A DNA stretch of 64,000 nucleotides, taken from NCBI GenBank assembly GCA_947044405.1, contig CAMRHE010000333.1, positions 1,116,001-1,180,000 of the forward strand. Direction: 5' to 3'. Position numbers and translations under genes: made by a program. The stretch comes from Leptodactylus fallax. Lineage: Eukaryota; Chordata; Amphibia; Anura; Leptodactylidae. Below, in pieces: positions 54,991-64,000 of the stretch (position 1 is the first letter of the stretch; every line of letters starts with the position of its first letter). The notes beneath the pieces were generated by a model that saw only the letters and a list, made by a program, of their open reading frames with translations, did not search any database and was not told the DNA's origin.

Positions 54991-55200
54991 ATTTATATAC
55001 ACATGTAGCAGAGTTAACCCGAACTTCTGCAATTGGTTAAACTGCTGCAGCGAGATATCTTATCGGAGACAAAAAAACCTATGAAAAGTTAATGGAAAAA
55101 CACTTTTCAATGACTTTTCATTGGCTCTTGTTGACTTCTGTGCTGCAGCATATTTAGCCGCTGCAGAAGTTCGGGTTAACTCTGCTACATCTGTATATGC
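54991..55200. mobile_element. Palindromic MITE, about 210 bp
   Basis: ATGTAGCAGAGTTAACCCGA then ACTTCTGCA on the left is repeated inverted on the right (TGCAGAAGTTCGGGTTAACT then CTGCTACAT), with 27 bp exact. Weaker matching continues outward. Confidence 0.85.
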
Positions 55201-58200
55201 TGAATGGCTGTAGAGTTAAAGCAAACCTGCATAAAAAATTAAAATGTATTATTTTCGGCAACGTGCAGAATAACCCCATAATAGGCCATGCATGGAGCAA
55301 CATATGGCAGCACATTCTATGTGCCACTGCACACTTTCAAGCCTAATGCAAAGAGACCACCCGCATAGGACACTTTTTTTTTTTTGTTTTGTTTTGTTTT
55401 TTTAAACTAGCAAATACAGTAGCATAAAACTATAATGTACAATTTTCTTCTACAGTATATCATATCTAGTCAATTCGCTGTTTCCATGAGAATCCCTGTA
55501 AGCCCAGTACCTGCTGCACTGTCATGTCCTCCCACAATAGTCAGCATTTACTGTATACTGGCAGACCTGGAAAACTGAACAGGATTTGTTGTCCTTGTAC
55601 ATATTTGCCTTTATGTATAAATATATTTTTTCAAAGAAATTCACTCTAATAAGTCATCCTTATGTATGAATAAACCTACATAAAGGCAAAGTATTGCAGG
55701 AAAATGAAAGTAAAGCTTTACATTTTGAAGGCTAATGGACCTGTATACTGTAGATAGTGCCCTTGTGCTATGCTCTATATATTGTTCGGAACACATTCCC
55801 CAGAGGTTATGCACATGTCATCTGATTCAGCAGTCAAAGTTGTCGAGGGGGACAGAAAGAGAAAGGCACTCTTAAAAACATTGTGTTATGACAGTTCAGC
55901 TATAGTTGTCTGTGCTCTTAGGATGAAAAGATGGAATCTCGAGATGGAGACAAGCAGTAGATGGAGGGAAAGGTACATTAAACTAATACAGAATGTAATG
56001 TCAATATTCTTTCCAATCCTCAGCATCTTAACCATCTCAGCATCCTAACAGTACAGCACCTGCTATACTGATCCTTGCTATTGTATATGGCAATAAAGGC
56101 TCACATGGCAACAACTGGCTTACACAAGTTCCTCTACCATAGTCACCAACATTTCAACTCACGAGGTCGGGACATTTAAGTCCAGCTCTCAGACCAACCA
56201 CAAACCAAGTGGGAACCCCACTTTCGAGTGGGGTTTACATAAATCCTGCCTCTTCTTGGCAGAGTTTACTGTGACATGTTCAATTTTCCAGGGTTGTTTC
56301 TGAAAATTCAGGACAGTTCTGGCAGATTTAGGACAGATGGCAAGTAATATCTACTAGTGCCCAGGTATCTTATAAAACCAGTGCTCTGAACCTGAATAAG
56401 CAGCTGTAATCCGAGTGAACACTCCCAGGCGAGTATAACTATAGAAGCAGGATGCATACTCAGCTGGAGGGTCACTTTAAGTAATGACATGTATATTTGA
56501 AGAAAATATAAACGGACCATTGCATTGTTAACGCTGAAGTAATACTGCAACAAGACAATATTTTGGCAGCACAAGACCAGCAAATGTCCGTATGGTCATA
56601 TACTGTATAGTGGACTCTTCGCACTTAAGTGATACGTGTCACTAGTATGTTCCTGCTGCGCCGAGTGCTGCCAGCTATGAATGCACTCTCAGCTCCTGGG
56701 TGTAAATTGGATGACTCAGAACAACGCAGCAGATTTGATCTGTGTCATCCACAATGACGCGGTTGCTAAGCTCTGCTCTGTATGATGATTGCTGGATAAA
56801 GACAAACGTCTTGAGAGGAGAACTTTGGAAGTCAAGGAGGAGAAAGCTAAGAGCATTTATTTGATATTCAGAAACCGTCAGCTGTGGCCTGACTGCTCTT
56901 TTTTTCTTGAATTGGAAAGAAACAGCTCCTTTCGCTTCTGCAGAGATTGATGATGTACACGGTATTTGGATCAAACAACTGAAGATGACCACATTAAAAT
57001 ACATTAAGAAAAGAAACAGGCTAACCTACACAAACAGTGAGGCCTATACAGCTAGCAAGTGTCTGTATATGTACAGTATATAAATTTTCACATTTCTGCA
57101 CAAAGCACATCCAATAGAAACCATTACAGAGGATTAGACGAGATTAACAATCCGAATTGAAAGAGGATTACATACAATGTTACAGTGTGCTGGGACTATA
57201 TATAATAAAGTTCTCGGGAGGGAGGTAGAGACAAGAAGACACCTCTCTACAGCTAAAGTGGACAATAATGCTAAAGCTATACCATATACAAGAAAAATGT
57301 CCAATAATGTTGCCAAAATAACTGACTGTGTCAGTAGAATCCACTGAGGTAGGGTATGGATGCAATGTTTTTTTCTGTCTTTTCCATTATAACACAGGGA
57401 TGATGGTGTAAATGTCAAAAAAAATCTCAAAGAGTCCAGTCCACAACCTAGCAGGTGCAGCTCTTAGGAATGCAGATAACACACTGGGGTAGCAATGTAT
57501 TAGATGGAGTAGATGCAGTAGATGGAAATGTATAATGCAATTGATGGATCAGCATTTCTTCCACACCTCAGCTTCCTAACAGTTTGTCCCAAATGCAACA
57601 CCTCCTATACCGATATTTGGCATGGTATGTGGGAATAAAGAGTGACACAACCAGGTGATAAATTATATTGACACCCAGTGCCATCTGACAGTGGCCAAGC
57701 AAAGCAGAGACTGCTTTTTCATTATGTCCGCCCTCCTGATGAGGAAACTTTGTCAAGGGACACAAAAGGATTGCCAAGGACTGTCTACATTGTATTACTG
57801 GTAACTAAGAGATGCATTTTGCAGCAATGGCTATCCAGAGTAGATCTTACTATCCCTATGTTAATGAATTAAATGGAGCTTCTCCTAAATGTAGCCAGGC
57901 TAGGAGACGAGTAATATAAAGAAAAGGAGCTAATCGTGTTTTACCATGTGGAAAACCTTTATTTTAATACACCTCCCACAACAAGAGATAAAAGGCTTAG
58001 TGAGACCATTTCTATACACTGAGTGGTATGTTGTGGAGAGTCTAAAGTGGACTGTTGAGAGGCTTAAAATCTAAAGGAGATCTCACAGCCTGCACCTCTA
58101 ACATGATTATCTATTACACTCTGCACCTTTTTTATATATCCCTCCAGTTCGGCCTCTATCTGCTATGATCAGACACCATTTTCATTTCTAGAACTTTCTT

Positions 58201-58455
58201 TCTCTGTGCTCTGCTATCAATCCCATCATTCTTCAGCACTGCATGAAATGGGAGCTAGAGACAGTACCATCTCTGCCTGCTGGGGGACACTGTGATTATC
58301 CTTCTGTCTGTATTCTGCTTAAAATAAAATCTAAGAGCCTATAAGTATACAGTCAGGGAGCACGTACTGTAATCTACTTCATTATAATTGTGTGACAGGA
58401 CTGTATCTAATCATCAGTAACTATCATAGGAGGTTGTGTCTCCCCATAGATAATG

Positions 58456-58457
<2 letters not shown>
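55201..58457. other. Unassigned 3.3 kb
   Basis: No exon, transposase, LTR or palindrome with defined ends could be supported. The short ORFs do not resemble known proteins. An upstream ACSL6 exon could hide here. Confidence 0.45.

Positions 58458-58512
<55 letters not shown>
58458..58512. repeat. (TG)n microsatellite, 55 bp
   Basis: Uninterrupted TG dinucleotides, about 27 units, probably length-polymorphic. They create an artefactual Cys-Val ORF. Confidence 0.98.
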
Positions 58513-58516
<4 letters not shown>

Positions 58517-58620
58517 CACTCAATGCAGTTTCATCACACAGGAAGTGAGATTGTGACTTTTAAAGAGACAAGTAAAACATGTAATTCCCAGCAGGTCAGA
58601 ATGAGATTATATGACCCAGT

Positions 58621-59269
58621 TGTAAGGGAATTGCCAGATGAGCAATTCCCCAGTGCTGCTGCTGAAACCTGGGAGGAAGGGAATGACAGAGACAGTGAGT
58701 CCTAATCTGAACCCCCTCTGTCCCTGCCTACTTGCCAGAACTGCCGTAGGCGACAGACGACAACTGGTCTAGACAAGTGTAAACACTAAACGCGGACAAC
58801 ACAACACAGAAGAGAAGTCAGCAAGCCAAGGGTCAAAGCCAGAGAGACAAAGCAGTACCAATTCACAATCCAAAAGAGTAGTCACAAGAAAGCCAAAGGT
58901 CAGAAGTCAGAAAGTACAATACAATAAGAGTGAGTAGAAAGCTTAGTAAGGACAAAGTCACAATAGCCAGCAAACCTGTGTAAGCAGATGACCAGTTTAT
59001 AGGAAGGCCAGAACCCGCCCCAGACTTGATTGGCAGAAAGGCTGTCAATCACACAGGTTAGGCTAAGATTAAATATTTGAGGAACACAGGGAAACCAAGG
59101 TGAAGGAGATGGGTGTGGTGGACAATCAATTACAGAGGTGAGGGAATAGGACAGTGTTCAGACAATGCAAGAAGAACCTAAAGCAAAGAATAATAACTGA
59201 ACACGCCTCCTGTGCTGAAGCGCGCGAGTGGAGGGCAGCACAGAGGCCTGAACAGGCAAATGCATTACA
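58621..59269 (-). mobile_element. Solo LTR, 649 bp, perfect 5-bp target duplication
   Basis: On the minus strand it reads TGTAATGCATTTGCCTGTTC to AATTCCCTTACA. The flanks are CCAGT at 58616-58620 and at 59270-59274. It belongs to the same family as 19930-20577 and 37955-38555 (shared GTCTGAACACTGTCC and CCTGTGTGATTGACAG). Confidence 0.95.
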
Positions 59270-59613
59270 CCAGTGGAATGGAATGAATTTTTCAGATAGA
59301 AATGAATAACTAAATAAGGTAATGCTTGCCACATAATTGGGGGAATAGGTACATAATAAAAGAAAAAATACTGGAGTATCACAAAGAATATGTCCTACTT
59401 AAGTCCAATCTATACAGATTCAAGGTTGTAAATGCTGACAAGATGCCTCTTTAGTACCCTGCTTCACAATCCTTAAACAGCTGTCTGCAGATGGGTTTTT
59501 CTTCCTTTTGGAGGAATTATTCTGATTTGGCTTTAATCCCAGGTCATGCTACTAGGCTAATTGAAAACCAGGCTCTGATCTATAGGGAGCTACCTTCCAA
59601 AAGGTGGTGCTAG
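59270..59613. repeat. Segment duplicated at 62022-62160
   Basis: The stretch 59475-59612 (GTCTGCAGATG, TTTAATCCCAGGTCATGC, ACTAGGCT, TAGGGAG, AAGGTGGT) matches 62022-62160 in the same orientation with moderate divergence. It directly abuts the truncated start of the next Tc1 element. Confidence 0.7.
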
Positions 59614-60988
59614 CTTCAAGAGGTAGTCACCTGAAATGGTTTTCACTTCACAGGTGTGCCCTGTCAGGTTTAATAAGTGGGATTTCTTGCCTTATAAATG
59701 GGGTTGGGACCATCAGTTGTGTTGTTCAGAAGACAGGTGGATACACAGTTGATGGTCCTACTGAATGGAGTGTTAGAATTTGTATTATGGCAAGAAAAAA
59801 GCAGCTAAGTAAAGAAAAACGAGTGGCCATCATTACTTTAAGAAATGAAGGTCAGTCAGTCCGAAAAATTGGGAAAACTTTGAAAGTGTCCCCAAGTGCA
59901 GTGGCCAAAACCATCAAGCGCTACAAAGAAACTGGCTCACATGAGGACCGCCCCAGGAAAGGAAGACCAAGAGTCACCTCTGCTGCGGAGGATAAATTCA
60001 TCCGAGTCACCAGCCTCAGAAATCGCAGGTTAACAGCAGCTCAGATTAGAGACCAGGTCAATGCCACACAGAGTTCTAGCAGCAGACACATCTCTACAAC
60101 AACTGTTAAGAGGAGACTGTGTGCAGCAGGCCTTCATGGTAAAATAGCTGCTAGGAAACCACTACTAAGGACAGGTAACAAGCAGAAGAGACTTGTTTGG
60201 GCTAAAGAACACAAGGAATGGACATTAGACCTGTGGAAATCTGTGCTTTGGTCTGATGAGTCCAAATTTGAGATCTTAGGTTCCAACCACCGTGTCTTTG
60301 AGCGACGCAGAAAAGGTGAACGAATGGACTCTACATGCCTGGTTCCCACCGTGAAGCATGGAGGAGGAGGTGTGATGGTGTGGGGGTGCTTTGCTGGTGA
60401 CACTGTTGGGGATTTATTCAAAATTGAAGGAATACTGAACCAGCATGGTTACCACAGCATCTTGCAGCAGCATGCTATTCCATCCGGTTTGCGTTTAGTT
60501 GGACCATCATTTATTCTTCAACAGGACAATGACCCCAAACACACCTCCAGACTGTGTAAGGGCTATTTGACCAAGAAGGAGAGTGATGGGGTGCTACCCC
60601 AGATGACCTGGCCTCCACTGTCACCAGACCTGAACCCAATCGAGATGGTTTGGGGTGAGCTGGACCACAGAGTGAAGGCAAAAGGGCCAACAAGTGCTAA
60701 GCATCTCTGGGAACTCCTTCAAGACTGTTGGAAGACCATTTCAGGTGACTACCTCTTGAAGCTCATCAAGAGAATGCCAAGAGTGTGCAAAGCAGTAATC
60801 AAAGCAAAAGGTGGCTACTTTGAAGACATATTTACAGTTGTTTCACACTTTTTTGTTAAGTATATAATTCCACATGTGTTAATTCATAGTTTTGATGCCT
60901 TCAGTGTGAATCTACAATTTTTATAGTCATGAAAATACAGAAAACTCTTGGAATGAGAAGGTGTGTCCAAACTTTTGGTCTGTACTGT
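59614..60988 (+). mobile_element. 5'-truncated Tc1-like element, DD38E type
   Basis: The right inverted repeat is present and ends GGTCCAAACTT-like sequence: GTGTGTCCAAACTTTTGGTC then TGTACTGTA at 60988. No matching repeat occurs on the left, where sequence switches to unrelated duplicated DNA at about 59614. It cannot be mobilised as it stands, but the transposase frame is open. Spacing and sequence suggest the Intruder (DD38E) group; this name is from memory. Confidence 0.88.
59787..60926 (+). CDS. Tc1-like transposase, open 379-codon frame, DD38E
   Basis: The start MARKKQLSKEKRVAI is the family-like N-terminus; the frame is open 61 codons further upstream. Helix-turn-helix regions lie at about residues 22-50 and 80-112. 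Asp157 (WSDESKFEI), Asp247 ([10 protein letters not shown]) and Glu286 (SPDLNPIEMVWGEL) form a complete triad, with 38 residues between the last two. The C-terminus beyond GGYFED reads into the inverted-repeat region for about 33 residues. The usual stop seems lost through a small deletion, so the protein is longer than the usual 340 or so. Activity is possible but not shown. Confidence 0.9.
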   Translation: MARKKQLSKEKRVAIITLRNEGQSVRKIGKTLKVSPSAVAKTIKRYKETGSHEDRPRKGRPRVTSAAEDKFIRVTSLRNRRLTAAQIRDQVNATQSSSSRHISTTTVKRRLCAAGLHGKIAARKPLLRTGNKQKRLVWAKEHKEWTLDLWKSVLWSDESKFEILGSNHRVFERRRKGERMDSTCLVPTVKHGGGGVMVWGCFAGDTVGDLFKIEGILNQHGYHSILQQHAIPSGLRLVGPSFILQQDNDPKHTSRLCKGYLTKKESDGVLPQMTWPPLSPDLNPIEMVWGELDHRVKAKGPTSAKHLWELLQDCWKTISGDYLLKLIKRMPRVCKAVIKAKGGYFEDIFTVVSHFFVKYIIPHVLIHSFDAFSVNLQFL

Positions 60989-61451
60989 ATAGTAAACACA
61001 ACCAGACAAGCACCGTTTAAAAAAACCCACCTTGCCATCATTGGTAAATCACCTATCACACCTCCTTCATAATCCAATCTGAAAGGTAGGGGCATCCTAA
61101 GACAATTCCAATTACAGACAGGGGAGGAATGAGCATGGTATCCCAGTCCCTGCTCAGAAGACAAAAGACTTGCCCACTCCTCCCCTGTCTGTATTTGGGA
61201 TCTTCTAAGTATACTCCAACCTTTCAGATTGGATTATGAAGGAGGTGTGATAGGTGACTTACCAATGATGACAAGGTGGGTATTTTAAGAAGTGCTTGTC
61301 TGGCAGTGTTTAATGTATATTGCCATGATTAAGGAAGCAAGTGGGGTCTGAAATGTGTGTCACATTGCCAATGTGGACTTCTGTGGATTTATGTGGATGT
61401 TACATACTTTGACAATAGAGTGGACATGTTTTACTGCATCTTTTCTATGTA
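60989..61451. repeat. Local inverted repeat flanking the Tc1 3' end
   Basis: The stretch 61010-61160 (CACCTTGCCATCATTGGTAA, CACCTCCTTCATAATCC) is mirrored at 61175-61290 (GGATTATGAAGGAGGTGTGA, TACCAATGATGACAAGGTGG). It forms a palindrome of about 280 bp, probably another MITE. Confidence 0.8.
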
Positions 61452-61704
61452 AGGGTGGGTTCACACTTGTGATGGGTTCACACTCCTGAATGTTCGACTT
61501 TGTTTCCAGCGGAAAAAAAAACGGCTTCTCGGTGCAGAGAGTGTAAGCGCACACCTGCACATTGCTTTAAAAACCCATTCAAATGAATGGGTTTTTAGGC
61601 AATGCGTCGCTAACCTTTCGCTATCCAGTCCCTATACAGTTTTCCAAGATTTTCAGTCGGATTCGCGTCGGACGGACTCCGCCACAAGTGTGAACCCACC
61701 CTAA
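61452..61704. mobile_element. Palindromic MITE, internally deleted copy of the 30389-30806 family
   Basis: The ends AGGGTGGGTTCACACTTGTG and, reversed, AGGGTGGGTTCACACTTGTG are both kept. Most of the left arm is missing, while the right arm keeps AAAACCCATTCAAATGAATG and CGTCGGACGGACTCCG. Confidence 0.85.
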
Positions 61705-62301
61705 ATTACTAATCCTAAACATCTCAGAGCGCAACAGGAATGCTGAAGACACAGGTGAGCTGGAGTGTTTTATATCTCCCCTACTCCACAACGCCCCCAT
61801 GCCCTTTGAGTCCCTTGGTGAGAAAAGCACATTATAAATGTTTGTCATTGTACATCTCAGGACTTTCATATAGCCAACCAGAATCCTGCTTTGCACTGAT
61901 AGGTAGCAACAACCCCAAATCCGCTGTCTGTGTTGTGTTACGGGCTGCACTGTGTTGCAGTATACCATATGTTTGCATTTTGACAACTGATGGTAAAAAA
62001 AACTATTTAGTCAACCCGAAACAATTGTCTGCAGATGTGTTTCTCTTCTTTGTGGAAGAGATATTCTGGTTTGTCTTTAATCCCAGGTCATGCCACTAGG
62101 CTTCTTGAAAGTCAGACACTAAACTATAGGGAGATACATTCCATAAGGTGGTAATAGAGGCACAGTTTTCCTTTTTGCATCGAGGAAAACTTATTTGCAA
62201 ATTATTTACCAAGACGCTTCTTCTACACATTGTACTAAGTATGTATTTAATGATTTATTGTTGAATAAATGTAATGCTATAGCTTAAGTTTCACTTTGAT
62301 A
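61705..62301. other. Unassigned, includes copy of the 59475-59612 repeat
   Basis: 62022-62160 is the second copy of the duplicated segment. The rest is unassigned. Confidence 0.5.
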
Positions 62302-63224
62302 TTAACCCCTTCATGTAAAATCACGTACATGTACATGATTGGGTGTGAAGGGGTGTATGGAGCTGAGCTCTCTCCATACACAGTGGGTGCTAGAGGCACA
62401 CTGTAATAGAAGTCAAGGCATTTTACTATTCACCGCAGTACATTAGTATTGCAGTGAATAGTATGAGCGATCAATAAAAGTTTAAATCACCCCTCTTTTC
62501 CTAGATCACATATAAAAAAAATAAAACAATAATAAACAAACACTTTAGGTGTCACAACGCTCCAAAATGCCCAGACTATTAAAATATAAAAATATTTATC
62601 CCACGGAACAGAGTAGCTGGGGAAAAAATTAAAATGTCCAAATGGCAGTTTTTTTCAACACTTTGCCTCCTATAAAAAATGGAATACAAAGAGATCAAAC
62701 TCAGAACTTCCCCAAAATGGTATAAAAAAAAAACACCATCTTGTCCTGCATAAAAATACGCCTTGCCCAGCTCCATATACATAAATATAAGAGAGTTACA
62801 GGTGTCACAATATGGCAGCACAAATTTTTTTTTCTGTTTTGCAAAGTTTTGAATTTTTTAAAAGGTATCAAAACATTACAAATACTATATAAATTTGGTA
62901 TCGCCATGATCATACTGACCCGTAGAATACAGGTAACTTCTCCGTTTATCACATAGTGAATGCAGTAAAATTTAAACCCATAAGAAATTGGCGCAAATGA
63001 GTTTTTTTTTTCCAATTCCATCTCATTCTGAATTTTTTTCCAGCTTCCCAGTACATTGCACAGGATATTGAATGGAGCCATTACAAAGTACAATTTGTTT
63101 CGCAAACAATAAGCCATCATGTGACTATGTGAACTGAAAAATGAAAAAATTATGGCTCTTGGAATGGGGGAAGGGAAAAACTGAAATACAAAAACGAAAA
63201 TTGGCTGTGGCATGAAGGGGTTAA
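62302..63224. mobile_element. 923-bp repeat with TTAACCCCTTCATG ends
   Basis: Both ends read TTAACCCCTTCATG inward, a 14-bp perfect inverted repeat including TTAA. The interior contains the ATGGCGATACCAAATTTATA block typical of widespread amphibian repeats, as I recall. The ORF at 62701-63213 has no recognisable family. Confidence 0.65.
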
Positions 63225-64000
63225 GGATTATGGGGACACATACTCTACATAAACTACAAAGATAATCGCTTTATATGTACAATACATATGTGTGTCCTTG
63301 ACTATTGGTTATGCATGTTCTATTATAATATACACAGTTTGTTCTGAGGGGCTTCTGTGATGAACATTAATGATGCAGAATTGATAAATGGACGACGGCT
63401 ATAGATACAAAGCAATAGAATGATAATGTCACGGCTGTGCCTAATAAATCATTTCTGCATACAGAGTGCTGACTGGAGCTACTGACTCTGCGATAGTCAG
63501 CAACCCGGCGCACTGACTTGTCTGTTTCTCTGTAAGAAATCACCTGACTCTTTATTTAAAATTGATGCAAATTGATCTATGAGGAGCTGAAGAGAAGACG
63601 TAAATAGTGAGGGGAAATGTGGTCAGCAAAAACACTGTCAGGAATACACTTCTACATAATATATATACTAGAAGGAACCATTTCTGAGGAATTCCTTTAG
63701 CTATCTATGGACAACACGACGCAGCCCTCCTTCTTTCATGTGTATTGTGGTACAGTATACAGTTGAACAGTAATTCTGCCAATGGATACTACATTTCAAT
63801 TTCTATGTATTCAATCCATTGTTTTTTACTGAACTAAAAAAACACAATGTGTAGTTTTTTTTCCAAAACATCAGAGACAAGAGGTCAGGCTTCTACTCTT
63901 ACATTTGAGTCCTATCCTTGTAGATGTAGAGCACTACAATAGATGTGGTAGGCCTGCCTAACAGTAGGTATGTATTAGGTTAAGTCCCCACGTAACAAGC
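63225..64000. other. Unassigned to window edge
   Basis: Nothing is supported except the last 24 bases (GTTAAGTCCCCACGTAACAA), which look like the start of another GGCCCCAC-family MITE cut by the edge. Confidence 0.4.

Noticed and set aside
58463..58705. ORF beginning with alternating Cys-Val
   Set aside because: It is translation of the TG microsatellite running into a solo LTR.
59604..59786. Use of the most upstream Met for the DD38E transposase
   Set aside because: The first 61 codons lie in the 5' untranslated part of the element; the protein resembles Tc1 transposases only from MARKKQ onward.
62701..63213. 170-codon minus-strand ORF
   Set aside because: It lies inside the repeat with TTAACCCCTTCATG ends and has low-complexity hydrophobic composition.

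Overview
The window is vertebrate genomic DNA, most likely from an anuran amphibian. Two things point there: a vertebrate-type multi-exon gene with consensus GT-AG introns, and a dense load of Tc1-like transposons, palindromic MITEs and solo LTRs of the kind I associate with frog genomes. The species is inferred and is not proven by the sequence. There are no prokaryotic operons, no CRISPR array, and no rRNA or tRNA gene that I could support.

One cellular gene dominates. It is the long-chain acyl-CoA synthetase ACSL6, on the minus strand, with its coding sequence running from the ATG at 50970 down to the stop at 8119. I resolved 21 coding exons. Twenty are used per mRNA, because two tandem 78-bp exons at 28306-28383 and 28164-28241 are alternatives. 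Either choice gives an uninterrupted 698-codon protein with every junction in frame. Upstream non-coding or alternative first exons and the promoter were not found and probably lie beyond 64000. A candidate poly(A) signal is at 7659-7664.

The most interesting gene-level structure is the pair of alternative exons. They encode the F-type and Y-type versions of the fatty-acid gate of the enzyme. Only 64 bp separate them, and candidate branch points lie about 17-22 nt from the upstream donor. This suggests that their mutual exclusion is enforced by steric hindrance.

The introns hold most of the mobile DNA. (1) A complete Tc1-like element at 31517-33151 has an intact transposase ORF, but its third catalytic residue is Asp instead of Glu. 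(2) A decayed Tc1-like element at 37021-38936 is split by a solo LTR. (3) A 5'-truncated Tc1-like element at about 59614-60988 keeps an open transposase frame with DD38E spacing. (4) Three solo LTRs of one family lie at about 19930, 37955-38555 and 58621-59269, two of them with perfect 5-bp target duplications. (5) An unrelated 857-bp solo LTR lies at 40199-41055. (6) Two non-LTR retrotransposon 3' ends lie at 13453-14278 and 15591-16127. (7) There are many TTAA-flanked or palindromic MITEs, a 28-bp minisatellite at 39573-40086, and a 55-bp TG microsatellite.

Layout: 1-7658 is repeat-rich 3' flank. 7659-8118 is the probable ACSL6 3' UTR. 8119-50996 holds the ACSL6 exons and introns. 50997-64000 is the first-intron or 5' region, which contains only repeats and transposons as far as I can see.
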